From the NCBI GenBank assembly GCA_016212425.1, contig JACRGJ010000034.1:1-50755 (forward strand): a DNA stretch of 50,755 bases, given 5' to 3'. The stretch is from Micrococcales bacterium (GTDB lineage: Bacteria; Actinomycetota; Actinomycetes; Actinomycetales; Microbacteriaceae). Under the pieces are notes generated by a model that ran no database searches, had not been told where the DNA came from, and saw nothing but the letters and a program-made list of their open reading frames with translations. Position 1 is the stretch's first letter; every line of letters begins with the position of its first letter. Positions 27,261-35,307 of this stretch are shown piece by piece. The position numbers were made by a program, and so were the translations under genes.

Positions 27261-29065
27261 GTGTCGCGGGAGTCGAGGGCGAGGAGCGCTCGGACTACAC
27301 GAGAGACGAGAGCCGGCGCATCCGGCGTCGTTCGCGGCGGCTGCTCGGGTCGTTGCTGACGCCGCTGCGCCGACGGATCGTCGTCACCGCGATCGTGGTC
27401 GTCGGGGCTCAGCTGGTCTCGGTCAGCGGCCCGCTGCTGATCGGCCTGGGCGTCAACGCCGGGCTCGAGGCGCTGCAGAGGCGCACCGACTGGGTGCCCG
27501 TCGCCCTCGTCAGCGGGCTCTACGTCGTCGCCGCCGTCGTCGGCGCCGTGCTCATGCAGCGCTACCAGCTGCTGTCGGCGAAGATCAGCCAGGCGGTGCT
27601 GATCGACCTGCGCAAGCGCGTGTTCCTGCACGCGCAGCGGCTCAGCCTCGAGTTCCACGAGAACTACACGTCCGGCCGCATCATCGCCCGGCAGACGAGC
27701 GACCTCGACTCCATCCGGGAGCTGCTCGACTCCGGGTTGAACGGGCTCATCCGCGGGGTGCTCTACATCGCCTTCACGGCGATCGCCCTCGTGTCGGTCG
27801 ACCGGCTCAGCGGGCTCATCGTCGCCGTCGCCGGCATCCCGCTGTTCTTCCTGGTGCGCTGGTTCCAGAAGAGCTCGCAGACCGCGTTCCGACGCACCCG
27901 GACGGCGTCCGCTGCGGTCATCGTCAAATTCGTCGAGACGATGACCGGCATCCGCGCGGTGAAGGCGTTCCGGGCGGAGACGCGGAACGAGCGGGAGTAC
28001 GGCGGCCTGGTCGAGGAGTACCGCGAGGCGAACGCGGGGGCGATCCGGATGTTCGGGATCTTCGAGCCGGCGCTGATCCTCATCGCGAACGTGACGGTGG
28101 CGGTGGTGCTGCTCTCGGGCGGGTTGCGCGCGGCACAGGGCACCCTCACCCTCGGGGCGCTCCTGGCCGTCGTGCTCTACACGCGCCGGATCTTCGAGCC
28201 GATGGAGGACATGTCGACCTTCTACAACTCGTACCAGTCGGCATCCGCCGCCCTGGAGAAGATCTCCGGTGTGCTCGAGGAGCGGCCGAGCGTGCCCGAC
28301 CCCACCCGGCCGGTCGATCTGTGGCAGGCGGATGGCCGGGTCACCTTCGACGAGGTGAGCTTCGCCTACCGCGATGACCGGGTGGTGCTGCCGCGGTTCT
28401 CGCTCGACGTCCCCGCGGGACAGGTCGTCGCGCTCGTCGGCTCGACGGGCGCCGGCAAGTCGACGCTCGCCAAGCTGATCTCGCGGTTCTACGACCCGAG
28501 CGAAGGGCGGGTGCTGCTCGACGGCATCGACCTGCGCCAGCTGCACCCGAAGGACCTGCGGCGCGCGATCGTCATGGTGACCCAGGAGGCCTATCTGTTC
28601 TCCGGCTCGGTGGCCGAGAACATCGCGCTCGGCAAGCCCGACGCGACGCTCGAGGAGATCCAGGATGCGGCGCGCGCCGTCGGAGCGCACGAGTTCGTCC
28701 TGGCGATGCCCGACGGCTACGACACCGACGTGAACAAGCGCGGCGGACGGGTCTCGGCGGGTCAGCGGCAGCTGATCTCGTTCGCGCGTGCCTTCCTCGC
28801 CGATCCGGCGGTGCTGATCCTGGACGAGGCGACCGCGTCCCTCGACATCCCGTCCGAGCGGCTCGTTCAGGAGGGACTGCGAACCCTGCTCGCCGATCGG
28901 ACGGCGGTGATCATCGCGCACCGGCTCTCGACGGTGGCGATCGCCGACCGGGTGCTCGTCATGGAGTGGGGCCGGATCGTGGAGGACGGCACGCCGGCGG
29001 AGCTCATCGCCGGTTCGGGCCGCTTCGCCCAGCTCCACGCCGCCTGGCGCGACTCGCTGGTGTGA
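27257..29065 (+). CDS. ABC exporter half-transporter with intact catalytic Glu (subunit B of heterodimer)
   Basis: 602 residues with the same TMD-NBD order. A charged N-terminal segment of about 40 residues precedes six helices (about 40-340). Walker A is [13 protein letters not shown] (Lys401). The signature is altered to VSAGQ (499-503), and Walker [11 protein letters not shown] keeps catalytic Glu524; the H-loop is [16 protein letters not shown]. The altered signature completes the degenerate site of subunit A, while Glu524 with the partner's LSGGQ forms the working site. The complementary losses show the two genes evolved as an obligate pair. The stop is followed ten bases later by a double-palindrome repeat (29075-29150). 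Confidence 0.93.
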   Translation: MSVAGVEGEERSDYTRDESRRIRRRSRRLLGSLLTPLRRRIVVTAIVVVGAQLVSVSGPLLIGLGVNAGLEALQRRTDWVPVALVSGLYVVAAVVGAVLMQRYQLLSAKISQAVLIDLRKRVFLHAQRLSLEFHENYTSGRIIARQTSDLDSIRELLDSGLNGLIRGVLYIAFTAIALVSVDRLSGLIVAVAGIPLFFLVRWFQKSSQTAFRRTRTASAAVIVKFVETMTGIRAVKAFRAETRNEREYGGLVEEYREANAGAIRMFGIFEPALILIANVTVAVVLLSGGLRAAQGTLTLGALLAVVLYTRRIFEPMEDMSTFYNSYQSASAALEKISGVLEERPSVPDPTRPVDLWQADGRVTFDEVSFAYRDDRVVLPRFSLDVPAGQVVALVGSTGAGKSTLAKLISRFYDPSEGRVLLDGIDLRQLHPKDLRRAIVMVTQEAYLFSGSVAENIALGKPDATLEEIQDAARAVGAHEFVLAMPDGYDTDVNKRGGRVSAGQRQLISFARAFLADPAVLILDEATASLDIPSERLVQEGLRTLLADRTAVIIAHRLSTVAIADRVLVMEWGRIVEDGTPAELIAGSGRFAQLHAAWRDSLV

Positions 29066-29074
29066 GCGCCGGAA

Positions 29075-29150
29075 CCCGGGAGAACAGCTGTTGTCGGCTC
29101 GAACAGAGGAGATCTCCGCTGTCGCCGCCGACAACGGCTGTTGTCCCGGG
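29075..29150. repeat. Intergenic double-palindrome repeat, copy 2
   Basis: Arms 29075-29098 and 29127-29150 are 24-base inverted repeats with two mismatches. Each contains the near-palindrome ACAACAGCTGTTGTC. The 28-base spacer carries GGAGATCTCCGCTGT, matching the spacer of copy 1 (17522-17591). It lies ten bases after the exporter stop and before a convergent gene, so it may act as a terminator or mobile REP-like unit. Confidence 0.8.
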
Positions 29151-29215
29151 GTCAGGACCCGGTCGGGGTCAGGACCCTCCCGGGGTCAGGACCCGACCGG
29201 CGTCAGGGCAGCCAG
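29148..29215. repeat. 17-bp tandem repeat of small palindromes
   Basis: Three units start at 29148, 29165 and 29182, each beginning ggggtcaggaccc, in which gggtc and gaccc can pair around ag. A fourth, degenerate unit from 29199 runs into the stop codon of the alkyltransferase-like gene. It directly abuts the right arm of the double-palindrome repeat. Confidence 0.85.
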
Positions 29216-29514
29216 CGCGCGCGGCTGAGGTCGACGCGGAAGACCTCGCCGTCCGGGGACCAGAGCAACGGGGTGCCCTCCTGGCGGTAGTGCTCGAGGG
29301 CGCGGACCTCGTGGTCGCGGACCGGGTGGCCCGAGGCCCGTACCACCCGCCACCACGGCGCATCCGACCCGTAGTAGGCCATCACCTGGCCCACGCCCCG
29401 AACCGCGCGCGAGCCGATGGCGGCCGCGACGTCGGAGTAGGCCATCGCCTGGCCCGAGGGGATGGCGACGACGACCTCCAGCACCCGGGCGACGAAGTCG
29501 TCGGAGGGCGGCAC
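29203..29514 (-). CDS. Alkyltransferase-like (ATL/MGMT-domain) DNA-binding protein
   Basis: 103 residues from GTG 29514; the longer frame is antisense to the upstream GNAT gene. It consists only of the winged-helix DNA-binding domain of O6-alkylguanine methyltransferases: FVARVLEVVVAIPSGQAMAYSDVAAAIG is followed by RAVRGVGQVMAYYGSDAPWWRVVRASG. The alkyl-acceptor motif PCHR reads PWWR, so the catalytic Cys is replaced by Trp as in ATL proteins, which bind and flip alkylated guanines and hand them to nucleotide excision repair. The usual His is also Trp here. It is co-directional with the GNAT gene 14 bases upstream. Its stop lies in a tandem repeat. Confidence 0.88.
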   Translation of the reverse strand: MPPSDDFVARVLEVVVAIPSGQAMAYSDVAAAIGSRAVRGVGQVMAYYGSDAPWWRVVRASGHPVRDHEVRALEHYRQEGTPLLWSPDGEVFRVDLSRARWLP

Positions 29515-29528
29515 CGGCGGTCGGGGGT

Positions 29529-29984
29529 CTACAGGGGCAGGGCGCCGAGGGTCTCGCCGTAGGGCGTCTCGCCGATGACCTCGAAGCCGACGGCCTTGAA
29601 GAACTCCTCGGGACCGGCCTCGCCGGAGCCCCAGACGACCGTGAGCTTCTCGAATCCGCGGGCTCGCGCCTCCTCGGCGAGACTGCTCACCGCGAAGCGG
29701 CCCACTCCCTCGCCCTGCGCCTCGGCGGCGACGTTGATGCGCCAGAGCGCCGCACGGAGGAAATCCTCCGACGCCTCGGGGTCGAAGTTGCCCATGATGT
29801 AGCCCACGACGCGGTCCTGCTCGTCGACGATCACCCGCGGCCACGAGTTCGAGGGATCGATCTGCTCCTCGTGGTGCGTGTAGGTCTCGGGCGCGAGGAA
29901 CGCCTCCTGGCCCGGCTTGAGCGTCAGACTGTTCGCGGCGGCGATCGTCCGAGCCGAGAGCTCCTGCAGTCTCAAGTCCGCCAT
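29529..29984 (-). CDS. GNAT family acetyltransferase
   Basis: 151 residues from ATG 29984. TAGTCT on the minus strand (29997-29992) lies seven bases upstream, so this is chosen over an upstream ATG. The GNAT fold is visible: a substrate-side N-terminus with [86 protein letters not shown] (the Q-x-x-G-V-G acetyl-CoA loop), and [19 protein letters not shown]. Such spermine/spermidine-like acetyltransferases acetylate small amines or protein N-termini; the substrate cannot be told. It is divergent from icd. Confidence 0.88.
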   Translation of the reverse strand: MADLRLQELSARTIAAANSLTLKPGQEAFLAPETYTHHEEQIDPSNSWPRVIVDEQDRVVGYIMGNFDPEASEDFLRAALWRINVAAEAQGEGVGRFAVSSLAEEARARGFEKLTVVWGSGEAGPEEFFKAVGFEVIGETPYGETLGALPL

Positions 29985-30100
29985 GGGACTGAGACTAACC
30001 CGCCGCACGACGTCGCCGATACGCACTCGGGAGAGGGTCGCGGCGGGCCGCACGAGCCGACCCCGTCATCCGCGGCAGCGGGATTCCGCGTCCGCAACTC

Positions 30101-30114
30101 TCTTGATGTCAAGA
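30101..30114. promoter_or_regulatory. 14-bp palindrome upstream of icd, possible operator
   Basis: TCTTGATGTCAAGA is a perfect palindrome apart from its central TG. It lies about 70 bases upstream of the icd ATG and just ahead of TAGGCT (30132-30137). It is markedly AT-richer than the surroundings. A winged-helix (for example MarR-type) or other dimer-binding site is plausible but not identified. Confidence 0.45.
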
Positions 30115-30183
30115 CAACTGTCGAGAGAGGATAGGCTCGAACCCGGCCCTCGCGGTCGCCCGGCGCCCCAGGAAGGATCCGTC

Positions 30184-31398
30184 ATGCACAAGATCACGGT
30201 CGAAGGAACGGTCGTCGAGCTCGACGGCGACGAGATGACGCGCATCATCTGGAAGGCCATCCGTGACCGGTTGATCCTGCCCTATGTCGACGTCGACCTG
30301 GAGTACTACGACCTCGGCATCGAGCACCGCGACGCGACCGACGATCAGGTCACGATCGACGCGGCGCACGCGATCCAGAAGCACGGCGTCGGCGTGAAGT
30401 GCGCCACCATCACGCCGGACGAGGCGCGGGTCGCCGAGTTCGGGCTGAAGAAGATGTGGCGCTCGCCGAACGGGACGATCCGCAACATCCTGGGCGGGGT
30501 GATCTTCCGCGAGCCGATCGTGATCTCGAACATCCCGCGCCTGGTGCCGGGGTGGAACAAGCCGATCGTCATCGGCCGCCACGCCTTCGGCGACCAGTAC
30601 CGGGCGACCGACTTCGTCTTCGAGGGCGCGGGCACGCTGACCATGTCGTTCCAGCCCGCCGACGGCTCCGAGGCGCGGACCTTCGAGGTGTACCAGGCGC
30701 CGGCCGGCGGCGTGGCCCTGGCGATGTACAACCAGGACGACTCGATCCGCGACTTCGCCCGCGCCTCCTTCAACTACGGTCTCTCGCGGGGCTTCCCGGT
30801 CTACCTGTCGACGAAGAACACCATCCTGAAGGCCTACGACGGCCGCTTCAAGGACCTGTTCCAGGAGGTCTTCGACGCGGAGTACGCGGCGAAGTTCGCG
30901 GATGCCGGGCTCACCTACGAGCATCGCCTGATCGACGACATGGTCGCGTCGGCGCTGAAGTGGGAGGGCGGCTACGTCTGGGCGTGCAAGAACTACGACG
31001 GGGACGTGCAGTCCGACACCGTGGCGCAGGGCTTCGGGTCGCTCGGCCTGATGACCTCGGTGCTCTCCACCCCGGACGGGAAGGTCGTCGAGGCGGAGGC
31101 GGCACACGGCACCGTCACCCGGCACTACCGGCAGCACCAGGCCGGTAAGCCCACCTCCACCAACCCGATCGCGTCGATCTACGCCTGGACGCGGGGACTC
31201 GCGCACCGCGGCACCCTCGACGGCAACCAGGCGCTGATCGACTTCTCCACGACGCTCGAGGACGTCGTGGTGAAGACCGTCGAGAGCGGCAGGATGACGA
31301 AGGACCTGGCACTGCTGGTCGGACCCGATCAGGGATACCAGACCACCGAGGAGTTCCTCGCCACGCTCGACGAGAACCTCCAGGCGCGCCTGGGCTGA
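30184..31398 (+). CDS. icd: NADP-dependent isocitrate dehydrogenase (eukaryotic-like dimeric type)
   Basis: 404 residues from ATG 30184, with AAGGA nine bases upstream. [47 protein letters not shown] is the typical start of type II enzymes. [24 protein letters not shown] holds the Ser and Arg residues binding isocitrate. [36 protein letters not shown] holds the catalytic Tyr, Lys and metal-binding Asp residues. [15 protein letters not shown] determines NADP preference. It makes 2-oxoglutarate and NADPH in the TCA cycle, upstream of the sucCD step. The promoter region shows TAGGCT at 30132-30137 and a palindrome (30101-30114). Confidence 0.97.
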   Translation: MHKITVEGTVVELDGDEMTRIIWKAIRDRLILPYVDVDLEYYDLGIEHRDATDDQVTIDAAHAIQKHGVGVKCATITPDEARVAEFGLKKMWRSPNGTIRNILGGVIFREPIVISNIPRLVPGWNKPIVIGRHAFGDQYRATDFVFEGAGTLTMSFQPADGSEARTFEVYQAPAGGVALAMYNQDDSIRDFARASFNYGLSRGFPVYLSTKNTILKAYDGRFKDLFQEVFDAEYAAKFADAGLTYEHRLIDDMVASALKWEGGYVWACKNYDGDVQSDTVAQGFGSLGLMTSVLSTPDGKVVEAEAAHGTVTRHYRQHQAGKPTSTNPIASIYAWTRGLAHRGTLDGNQALIDFSTTLEDVVVKTVESGRMTKDLALLVGPDQGYQTTEEFLATLDENLQARLG

Positions 31399-31400
31399 TC

Positions 31401-31432
31401 CGGTGCGCGGATCCGCACGCTCCCGCGCACCG
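31401..31432. terminator. Hairpin downstream of icd
   Basis: cggtgcgcgg (31401-31410) pairs with ccgcgcaccg (31423-31432) around a 12-base loop, two bases after the icd stop and before the convergent GNAT gene. No T-run is visible. Confidence 0.6.
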
Positions 31433-31470
31433 GCGCCCTCGCGTGTGCCGACGTCGCAGGAGTGCGAAGC

Positions 31471-31980
31471 TCAGGCGGGGCGGAAGCCCTCGGCCGTGTA
31501 GAGGGCCAGCGCCGGATGATTGTCCCGCTCGACCCGGAGAGCCAGACGCGACTCGCCCCGCGCGGACAGGGCGGCGGCCGCCGTGCGCAGCAGCGTGCGC
31601 CCCAGGCCGGAGCGTCGTCGGGCCTCCGGAGCGACGAACAGTTCGATGACGAACGGGCAGTCCGGCGCGTCATCCCACGGCGCACGAATCACGGTCAGGA
31701 TGGCGCCGGTCAGAGTGTCGGCAGTCATCGCAGCGAGAGCGGCGTCCGGCACGAGCGCGCCGTAGTCGCCCTCGAAGGCACGGGCGAAGTCATCGTGGGC
31801 GCTGCCCGGGGTCTCGCCGGCCGTGACCTCGGGTGGGTAGGCACGCAGCCAGAGGTCGGTGAGGGCATCCAGGTCGTCGTTGCCGAGCGGGCGGAGCAAC
31901 GCGGACGGCGCGGGCGCTGCAGCCGACGCGGGCGCGGGCGGCAGGGGCAGCCGTGCGATGAGGAGCGCGTTCGCGCTCAC
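31471..31980 (-). CDS. GNAT family acetyltransferase
   Basis: 169 residues from GTG 31980, which overlaps the stop of the upstream YdeI-like gene (GTGA). After a Pro/Ala-rich start of about 25 residues it shows LRPLGNDDLDALTDLWLRAYPPEV, MTADTLTGAILTVIRAPW and CPFVIELFVAPEARRRSGLGRTLLRTAAAAL, where R-R-x-G-L-G is the acetyl-CoA loop. LALRVERDNHPALALYTAEGFRPA is the closing motif. The substrate is unknown. Coupling to the YdeI-like protein suggests common use, but no pathway can be named. Confidence 0.86.
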   Translation of the reverse strand: MSANALLIARLPLPPAPASAAAPAPSALLRPLGNDDLDALTDLWLRAYPPEVTAGETPGSAHDDFARAFEGDYGALVPDAALAAMTADTLTGAILTVIRAPWDDAPDCPFVIELFVAPEARRRSGLGRTLLRTAAAALSARGESRLALRVERDNHPALALYTAEGFRPA

Positions 31981-32552
31981 GGGAAGAGCCGCTCGCCGCG
32001 GGCGAGCATCGCCGTGTACTCCGCGATGCGTCGCGTGCGGGTCTCGGGCCGCTTCAGCTGCGAGAGCCGGAACAGGATCGCCCACCGGTTCCGCCCGTTG
32101 AGGGCCTCGAACGCGGCGGCCGCGTCCGGGAGGGAGTCGAGCGCGGCGCGGAGGTCGTCGGGCACCGCGGCTCCCCGGAAGCGGTAGGCGGCATCCCACC
32201 GTCCGTCGGCCTTCGCACGGTCGATCTCGGCGCGCCCGCCGGCGCGCATCCGGCCGGCCTCGATCAGGCGCTCGGCGTGGCCCACGTTGAGCTGCGACCA
32301 GGGGCTCGCGCGGCGGCGCGGGGTGAAGGCCTGCTGCACGAAGTCGTCGTCGTGGCGAGCGACCTGGCCGTCGATCCAGCCGAAGCAGAGGGCGACGTCG
32401 AGGGCCTCGGCGTAGCGGATGCCGGGGACCGTCGCCGCCTTCTTCAGCAGCAGGAGACGTACGCCGCCGTCGGGTGGGTCCTCCTCGAGGAACGACTCCC
32501 ACGCCTCGGGGGAGGTGACGTGCAGGAGGGGCTTGTCCGCGAAGGCCACCAC
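31977..32552 (-). CDS. YdeI/OmpD-associated family protein
   Basis: 191 residues from GTG 32552. LLHVTSPEAWESFLEEDPPDGGVRLLLLKKA is followed by GIRYAEALDVALCFGWIDGQVARHDDDFVQQAFTPRRRASPWSQLNVGHAERLIEAGRM. The FGWIDG and FTPRRR..WS..N motifs are diagnostic for the YdeI (bacteriocin-protection or OmdA) family. The C-terminus has VPDDLRAALDSLPDAAAAFEALNGRNRWAILFRLSQLKRPETRTRRI. It is cytosolic. The role is poorly defined; members have been linked to antimicrobial-peptide resistance. TAGCCT on the minus strand (32564-32559) lies six bases before the start, so the mRNA is probably leaderless. Confidence 0.87.
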   Translation of the reverse strand: MVAFADKPLLHVTSPEAWESFLEEDPPDGGVRLLLLKKAATVPGIRYAEALDVALCFGWIDGQVARHDDDFVQQAFTPRRRASPWSQLNVGHAERLIEAGRMRAGGRAEIDRAKADGRWDAAYRFRGAAVPDDLRAALDSLPDAAAAFEALNGRNRWAILFRLSQLKRPETRTRRIAEYTAMLARGERLFP

Positions 32553-32558
32553 AGCGCG

Positions 32559-32564
32559 AGGCTA
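32559..32564 (-). promoter_or_regulatory. TAGCCT -10 hexamer for the YdeI-like gene
   Basis: Reads TAGCCT on the minus strand and ends six bases before GTG 32552, the spacing of a leaderless transcript. Confidence 0.45.
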
Positions 32565-32812
32565 ACCGCCCCCGGACCCGGATGCGCGTCGCGGGAACAG
32601 AGAGTCTCGACGCGGACCAGGCCGGTGTCGCAGGCCGCGGGTGACGCCGGCCGGTCGCGGCGGCGGTCGAGTGAACCGAGGTCAGGGATCTCGCCCTGCC
32701 GCAGCGTCAGATGGCTCAAAGTGCGGCTCGGGGGCGGTCATGTGAACCAATTGGGGTGAATGAGCTGCCCGGGACCCGCGGCTCCACCCCGTGCACCACA
32801 GCGCCCGCGGGG
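32565..32812. other. Noncoding spacer without recognised gene
   Basis: This spacer lies upstream of the YdeI-like gene and downstream of the redox operon. A short minus-strand frame (SHLTLRQGEIPDLGSLDRR) is open but has no ribosome site or recognised match. gacccgcgg (32773-32781) and ccgcggggtc (32805-32814) can pair with one bulge and may terminate the redox operon; the right arm ends on the stop codon of the fusion gene. Confidence 0.4.
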
Positions 32813-34426
32813 TCAGTAGCCGAGGAAGGCGTCCGTGCGGATGCGGCGCACCCCCGCGCGGCGCAGGGCGGGACGCAGCTCCGCGATCAGCGCGGGCGGG
32901 CCCGAGAGGTACGCGGCACGGGATCGTGCGTCGGGTACGGCCGCCAGCAGCAGTTCGGCGGTCAGCGGACCGGCGCCGATCCAGCTCCAGTGCTCCGGCA
33001 TCCGGGGCAGCGGCTCGGGGGCGACGACGAGCACTCGCGCGCCGCTGCGCTGCAGCTCGGTGGCGTAGGCCAGCTCGTCGGTCGAGGAGGTCGCGTAGAC
33101 GAGCACGGTGTCGCGCGGGGTGCGGGAGGCGGTCGCATGGCTCAGCTGCGAGATGAACGGGGTGATGCCGATGCCGCCTGCCACCAGCAGCACGGGCACC
33201 GCGGGGTCGCGGGGCAGCAGGAAGTCGCCGGCGATCGTGTTCGCCGCGACGACGCCGCCGGGCTCGAGCGCGTCGAGCGCGGTCTTGAAGCTCGAGCGGC
33301 GACCGTCCGGCATCCGCATGCCCACCCGGATCGCCGCCGCCTGCTCATCCGTCCGTATCGAGTCCGTCCGTATCGGGTCCGTCCGTATCGAGGGAGCGGA
33401 GGCGATCGAGAAGGTGCGCCGGGTGCCCCGGCTGTCGGCGCGGCGGTGCGGCAGCGTCAGCTCCAGATACTGACCCGGCCGGAACGCGACGCTGCGGCTC
33501 GGGGTGAACTCGAACTCCCAGCTGGTCGGCGTGAGCTGCCGCCGCGAGCGGTACTCGAGCCGCAGACCGCGACGCCGGGCGAGCACGAACGCGAGCACGT
33601 TGCCGAGCAGCAGCGCCAGCTCGGGAGCACTGGTGAGTTGCAGGTGCAGGATGCCCCACTCCGGCCCGCTGAGCGAGAACGGCACGACCAGCAGCCCGGC
33701 GACGGCGACGGCGACGGCCAGCTGCTGCCCGCGCCGCGGCGGCAGGGTCAGGGGCTCGGTCAGCATGAAGCAGCCGAGGAAGAGGATCGGGCTCGACAGC
33801 AGCGCGAAACGGAGCGCGTCGAGCGGGCCGATGCCGGTGGCCGCCGCGACCAGCACGCGGAAGGCCAGCGCCGCCGCGAGGAATACGCCGACTAGCAGGA
33901 ATCGGCGGGTGCGGGCGAGCACGAGCGCACCGAGCACGACGACGAAGGGCAGCATCCCGGGCGTGCCGACCCACCAGATCGTCGACTGCAGCCCGAGCGA
34001 GTAGACCGCGAACGCACCGAACGCCGCCGGGTTCAGCAGGTGCCGCCCGTGCGGGGCGATGGCGAACTTCGACGCCACGGCCAGCGTCGCGGCGAACGCG
34101 TCGACCGAGAGGGAGGCCGGGTCGAGGGTGGGGGAGAGCAGGAACAGCAGGATCAGCCCGGTCACCACCGCCGACTCGTGGTGCGCCGGAACGCGGAACA
34201 CCGAGGCGAGGAGCAGGTTGGCCAGCACCGACCAGCCGACCAGGACCGCGCCGCTGACCAGCACGGCGAGCGGGAGGAGACCGGATGCGAGCGGCCCGGC
34301 GGGGAGGGCCCCCACGCGGCCGACGGCAGTGAGCAGGATGCCGACCAGCGCGAGCGCCGCGAGGCAGAGCAGCACGAGGCGGTACATCGTGACGCGCCCG
34401 AGCATCCGGTCGATCGTGGCGATCAT
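32813..34426 (-). CDS. RnfD/NqrB-like membrane domain fused to ferredoxin-NADP-reductase domain
   Basis: 537 residues from ATG 34426, which overlaps the ApbE stop (ATGA). Residues about 1-300 carry around nine helices with the NqrB/RnfD pattern: SKFAIAPHGRHLLNPAAFGAFAVYSLG, STIWWVGTPGMLPFVVVLGAL, LGCFMLTEPLTLPP. Residues 310-537 form a ferredoxin-NADP reductase: FRPGQYLELTLPHR, RRTFSIAS (flavin site), LVAGGIGITPFISQL (NAD(P) site) and a C-terminal aromatic tail. It would draw electrons from NAD(P)H in the cytoplasm and pass them across the membrane to the FMN-lipoprotein encoded in the same operon. Three tandem (S/P)IRTD pentapeptides interrupt the flavin domain (33348-33392). Confidence 0.88.
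   Translation of the reverse strand: MIATIDRMLGRVTMYRLVLLCLAALALVGILLTAVGRVGALPAGPLASGLLPLAVLVSGAVLVGWSVLANLLLASVFRVPAHHESAVVTGLILLFLLSPTLDPASLSVDAFAATLAVASKFAIAPHGRHLLNPAAFGAFAVYSLGLQSTIWWVGTPGMLPFVVVLGALVLARTRRFLLVGVFLAAALAFRVLVAAATGIGPLDALRFALLSSPILFLGCFMLTEPLTLPPRRGQQLAVAVAVAGLLVVPFSLSGPEWGILHLQLTSAPELALLLGNVLAFVLARRRGLRLEYRSRRQLTPTSWEFEFTPSRSVAFRPGQYLELTLPHRRADSRGTRRTFSIASAPSIRTDPIRTDSIRTDEQAAAIRVGMRMPDGRRSSFKTALDALEPGGVVAANTIAGDFLLPRDPAVPVLLVAGGIGITPFISQLSHATASRTPRDTVLVYATSSTDELAYATELQRSGARVLVVAPEPLPRMPEHWSWIGAGPLTAELLLAAVPDARSRAAYLSGPPALIAELRPALRRAGVRRIRTDAFLGY
33348..33392. repeat. In-frame 15-bp tandem repeat within the reductase domain
   Basis: Three 15-base units, tccgtccgtatcgag with one base changed in the middle copy, start at 33348, 33363 and 33378. 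On the coding strand they encode (S/P)IRTD three times, directly after FSIASAP in the flavin domain. The unit length preserves frame, so copy-number change would alter a surface loop only. Confidence 0.92.
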
Positions 34427-35307
34427 GCGAACAGCTCTCCCTCGATCCCGGCGGAGCGCTCCAGGCGCCCGTCCGCCCACAGTCTGACCCACTCGATCCG
34501 CTCGCCGAGCGCAGCCGCGATCGCCGCCCCCTCGACGAAGAACAGGGCGGTGGCGGCGCCGTCGGCGACCAGGGCGCTGTCGGCGATCGCCCAGGTCGCC
34601 GCGACGGCGCGGGTCGGTTCGCCGGTGACGGCATCCAGGATGTGGTGCACGCCCGCCCAGGCGCGGCGGTTGCCCGCGCTGCCGCACAGCGCACCGGACC
34701 GCAGCGTCACGGCGGCGACCGCCCGAGCCGGATCGTCCGGATGCTCCAGCGCCACCCGCTCGGGACGCCCGGTGCCGCGGCCGCGGATGCGCAGGTCGCC
34801 GCTCGCGTCGATCACGGAATCGGGCAGGCCGTGCGCAGCGAGCACCTCGCCGACGAGGTCGACGAGGAGCCCTTTCCCCGCGGCGCCGACGTCGAGAGTC
34901 GCCGGGCGCAGCATGGTCAGGCGCTCGCCGTCCCAGGCGAGCGCATCCGCCCACGCGACCACCGGCGCCGGCGCGGACGCGGGGCCCAGCCGATAGGACC
35001 CGTCGTAGCCGAGCGCGGCCAGCCGGTCCCCGACCAGGGGCGAGATCCGGCCGCCGGTCACCGCGTGCAGACGCTCGTACACACCCAGCAGCGGCACCGC
35101 TTCGGGCGGCAGCGACCAGGTGCCCGGCTCCCGGGCCATCCGCGACACCAGGGAGTCGTCGCGGAAGCGCGACCATGCGCGGTCGAAGCGCTCGATCCGC
35201 TCGCTCACGGCGGTGCGCACCGGCTCGGGCAGGGGGTCGGGCGTCTCGACGCTCCAGGGGACGCCGATCGCCTCGAAGGCCCAGCGCGCCCCCGCGGTCA
35301 CGCTCAC
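34423..35307 (-). CDS. FMN transferase, ApbE family (flavinyltransferase)
   Basis: 294 residues from GTG 35307, overlapping the stop of the FMN-binding lipoprotein (GTGA). Motifs in order are FDRAWSRFRDDSLVSRM, GGRISPLVGDRLAALGYD, TLDVGAAGKGLLVDLVGEVL (substrate loop), SVIDASGDLRIRG, HHILDAVTGEPT (metal site) and ADGAATALFFVEG. ApbE transfers FMN from FAD to a Ser or Thr of extracytoplasmic target proteins. The target here is almost certainly the upstream FMN-binding lipoprotein. No signal peptide is visible, so export or location is uncertain. Confidence 0.93.
   Translation of the reverse strand: MSVTAGARWAFEAIGVPWSVETPDPLPEPVRTAVSERIERFDRAWSRFRDDSLVSRMAREPGTWSLPPEAVPLLGVYERLHAVTGGRISPLVGDRLAALGYDGSYRLGPASAPAPVVAWADALAWDGERLTMLRPATLDVGAAGKGLLVDLVGEVLAAHGLPDSVIDASGDLRIRGRGTGRPERVALEHPDDPARAVAAVTLRSGALCGSAGNRRAWAGVHHILDAVTGEPTRAVAATWAIADSALVADGAATALFFVEGAAIAAALGERIEWVRLWADGRLERSAGIEGELFA

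Noticed and set aside
29075-29215. CRISPR array
   Set aside because: The repeats are contiguous or palindromic without unique spacers, and no cas genes are present.
32444-32719. 91-codon minus-strand frame upstream of the YdeI-like gene, considered as a gene remnant
   Set aside because: It has no ribosome site and no recognisable domain, and half of it lies in the YdeI gene in another frame.
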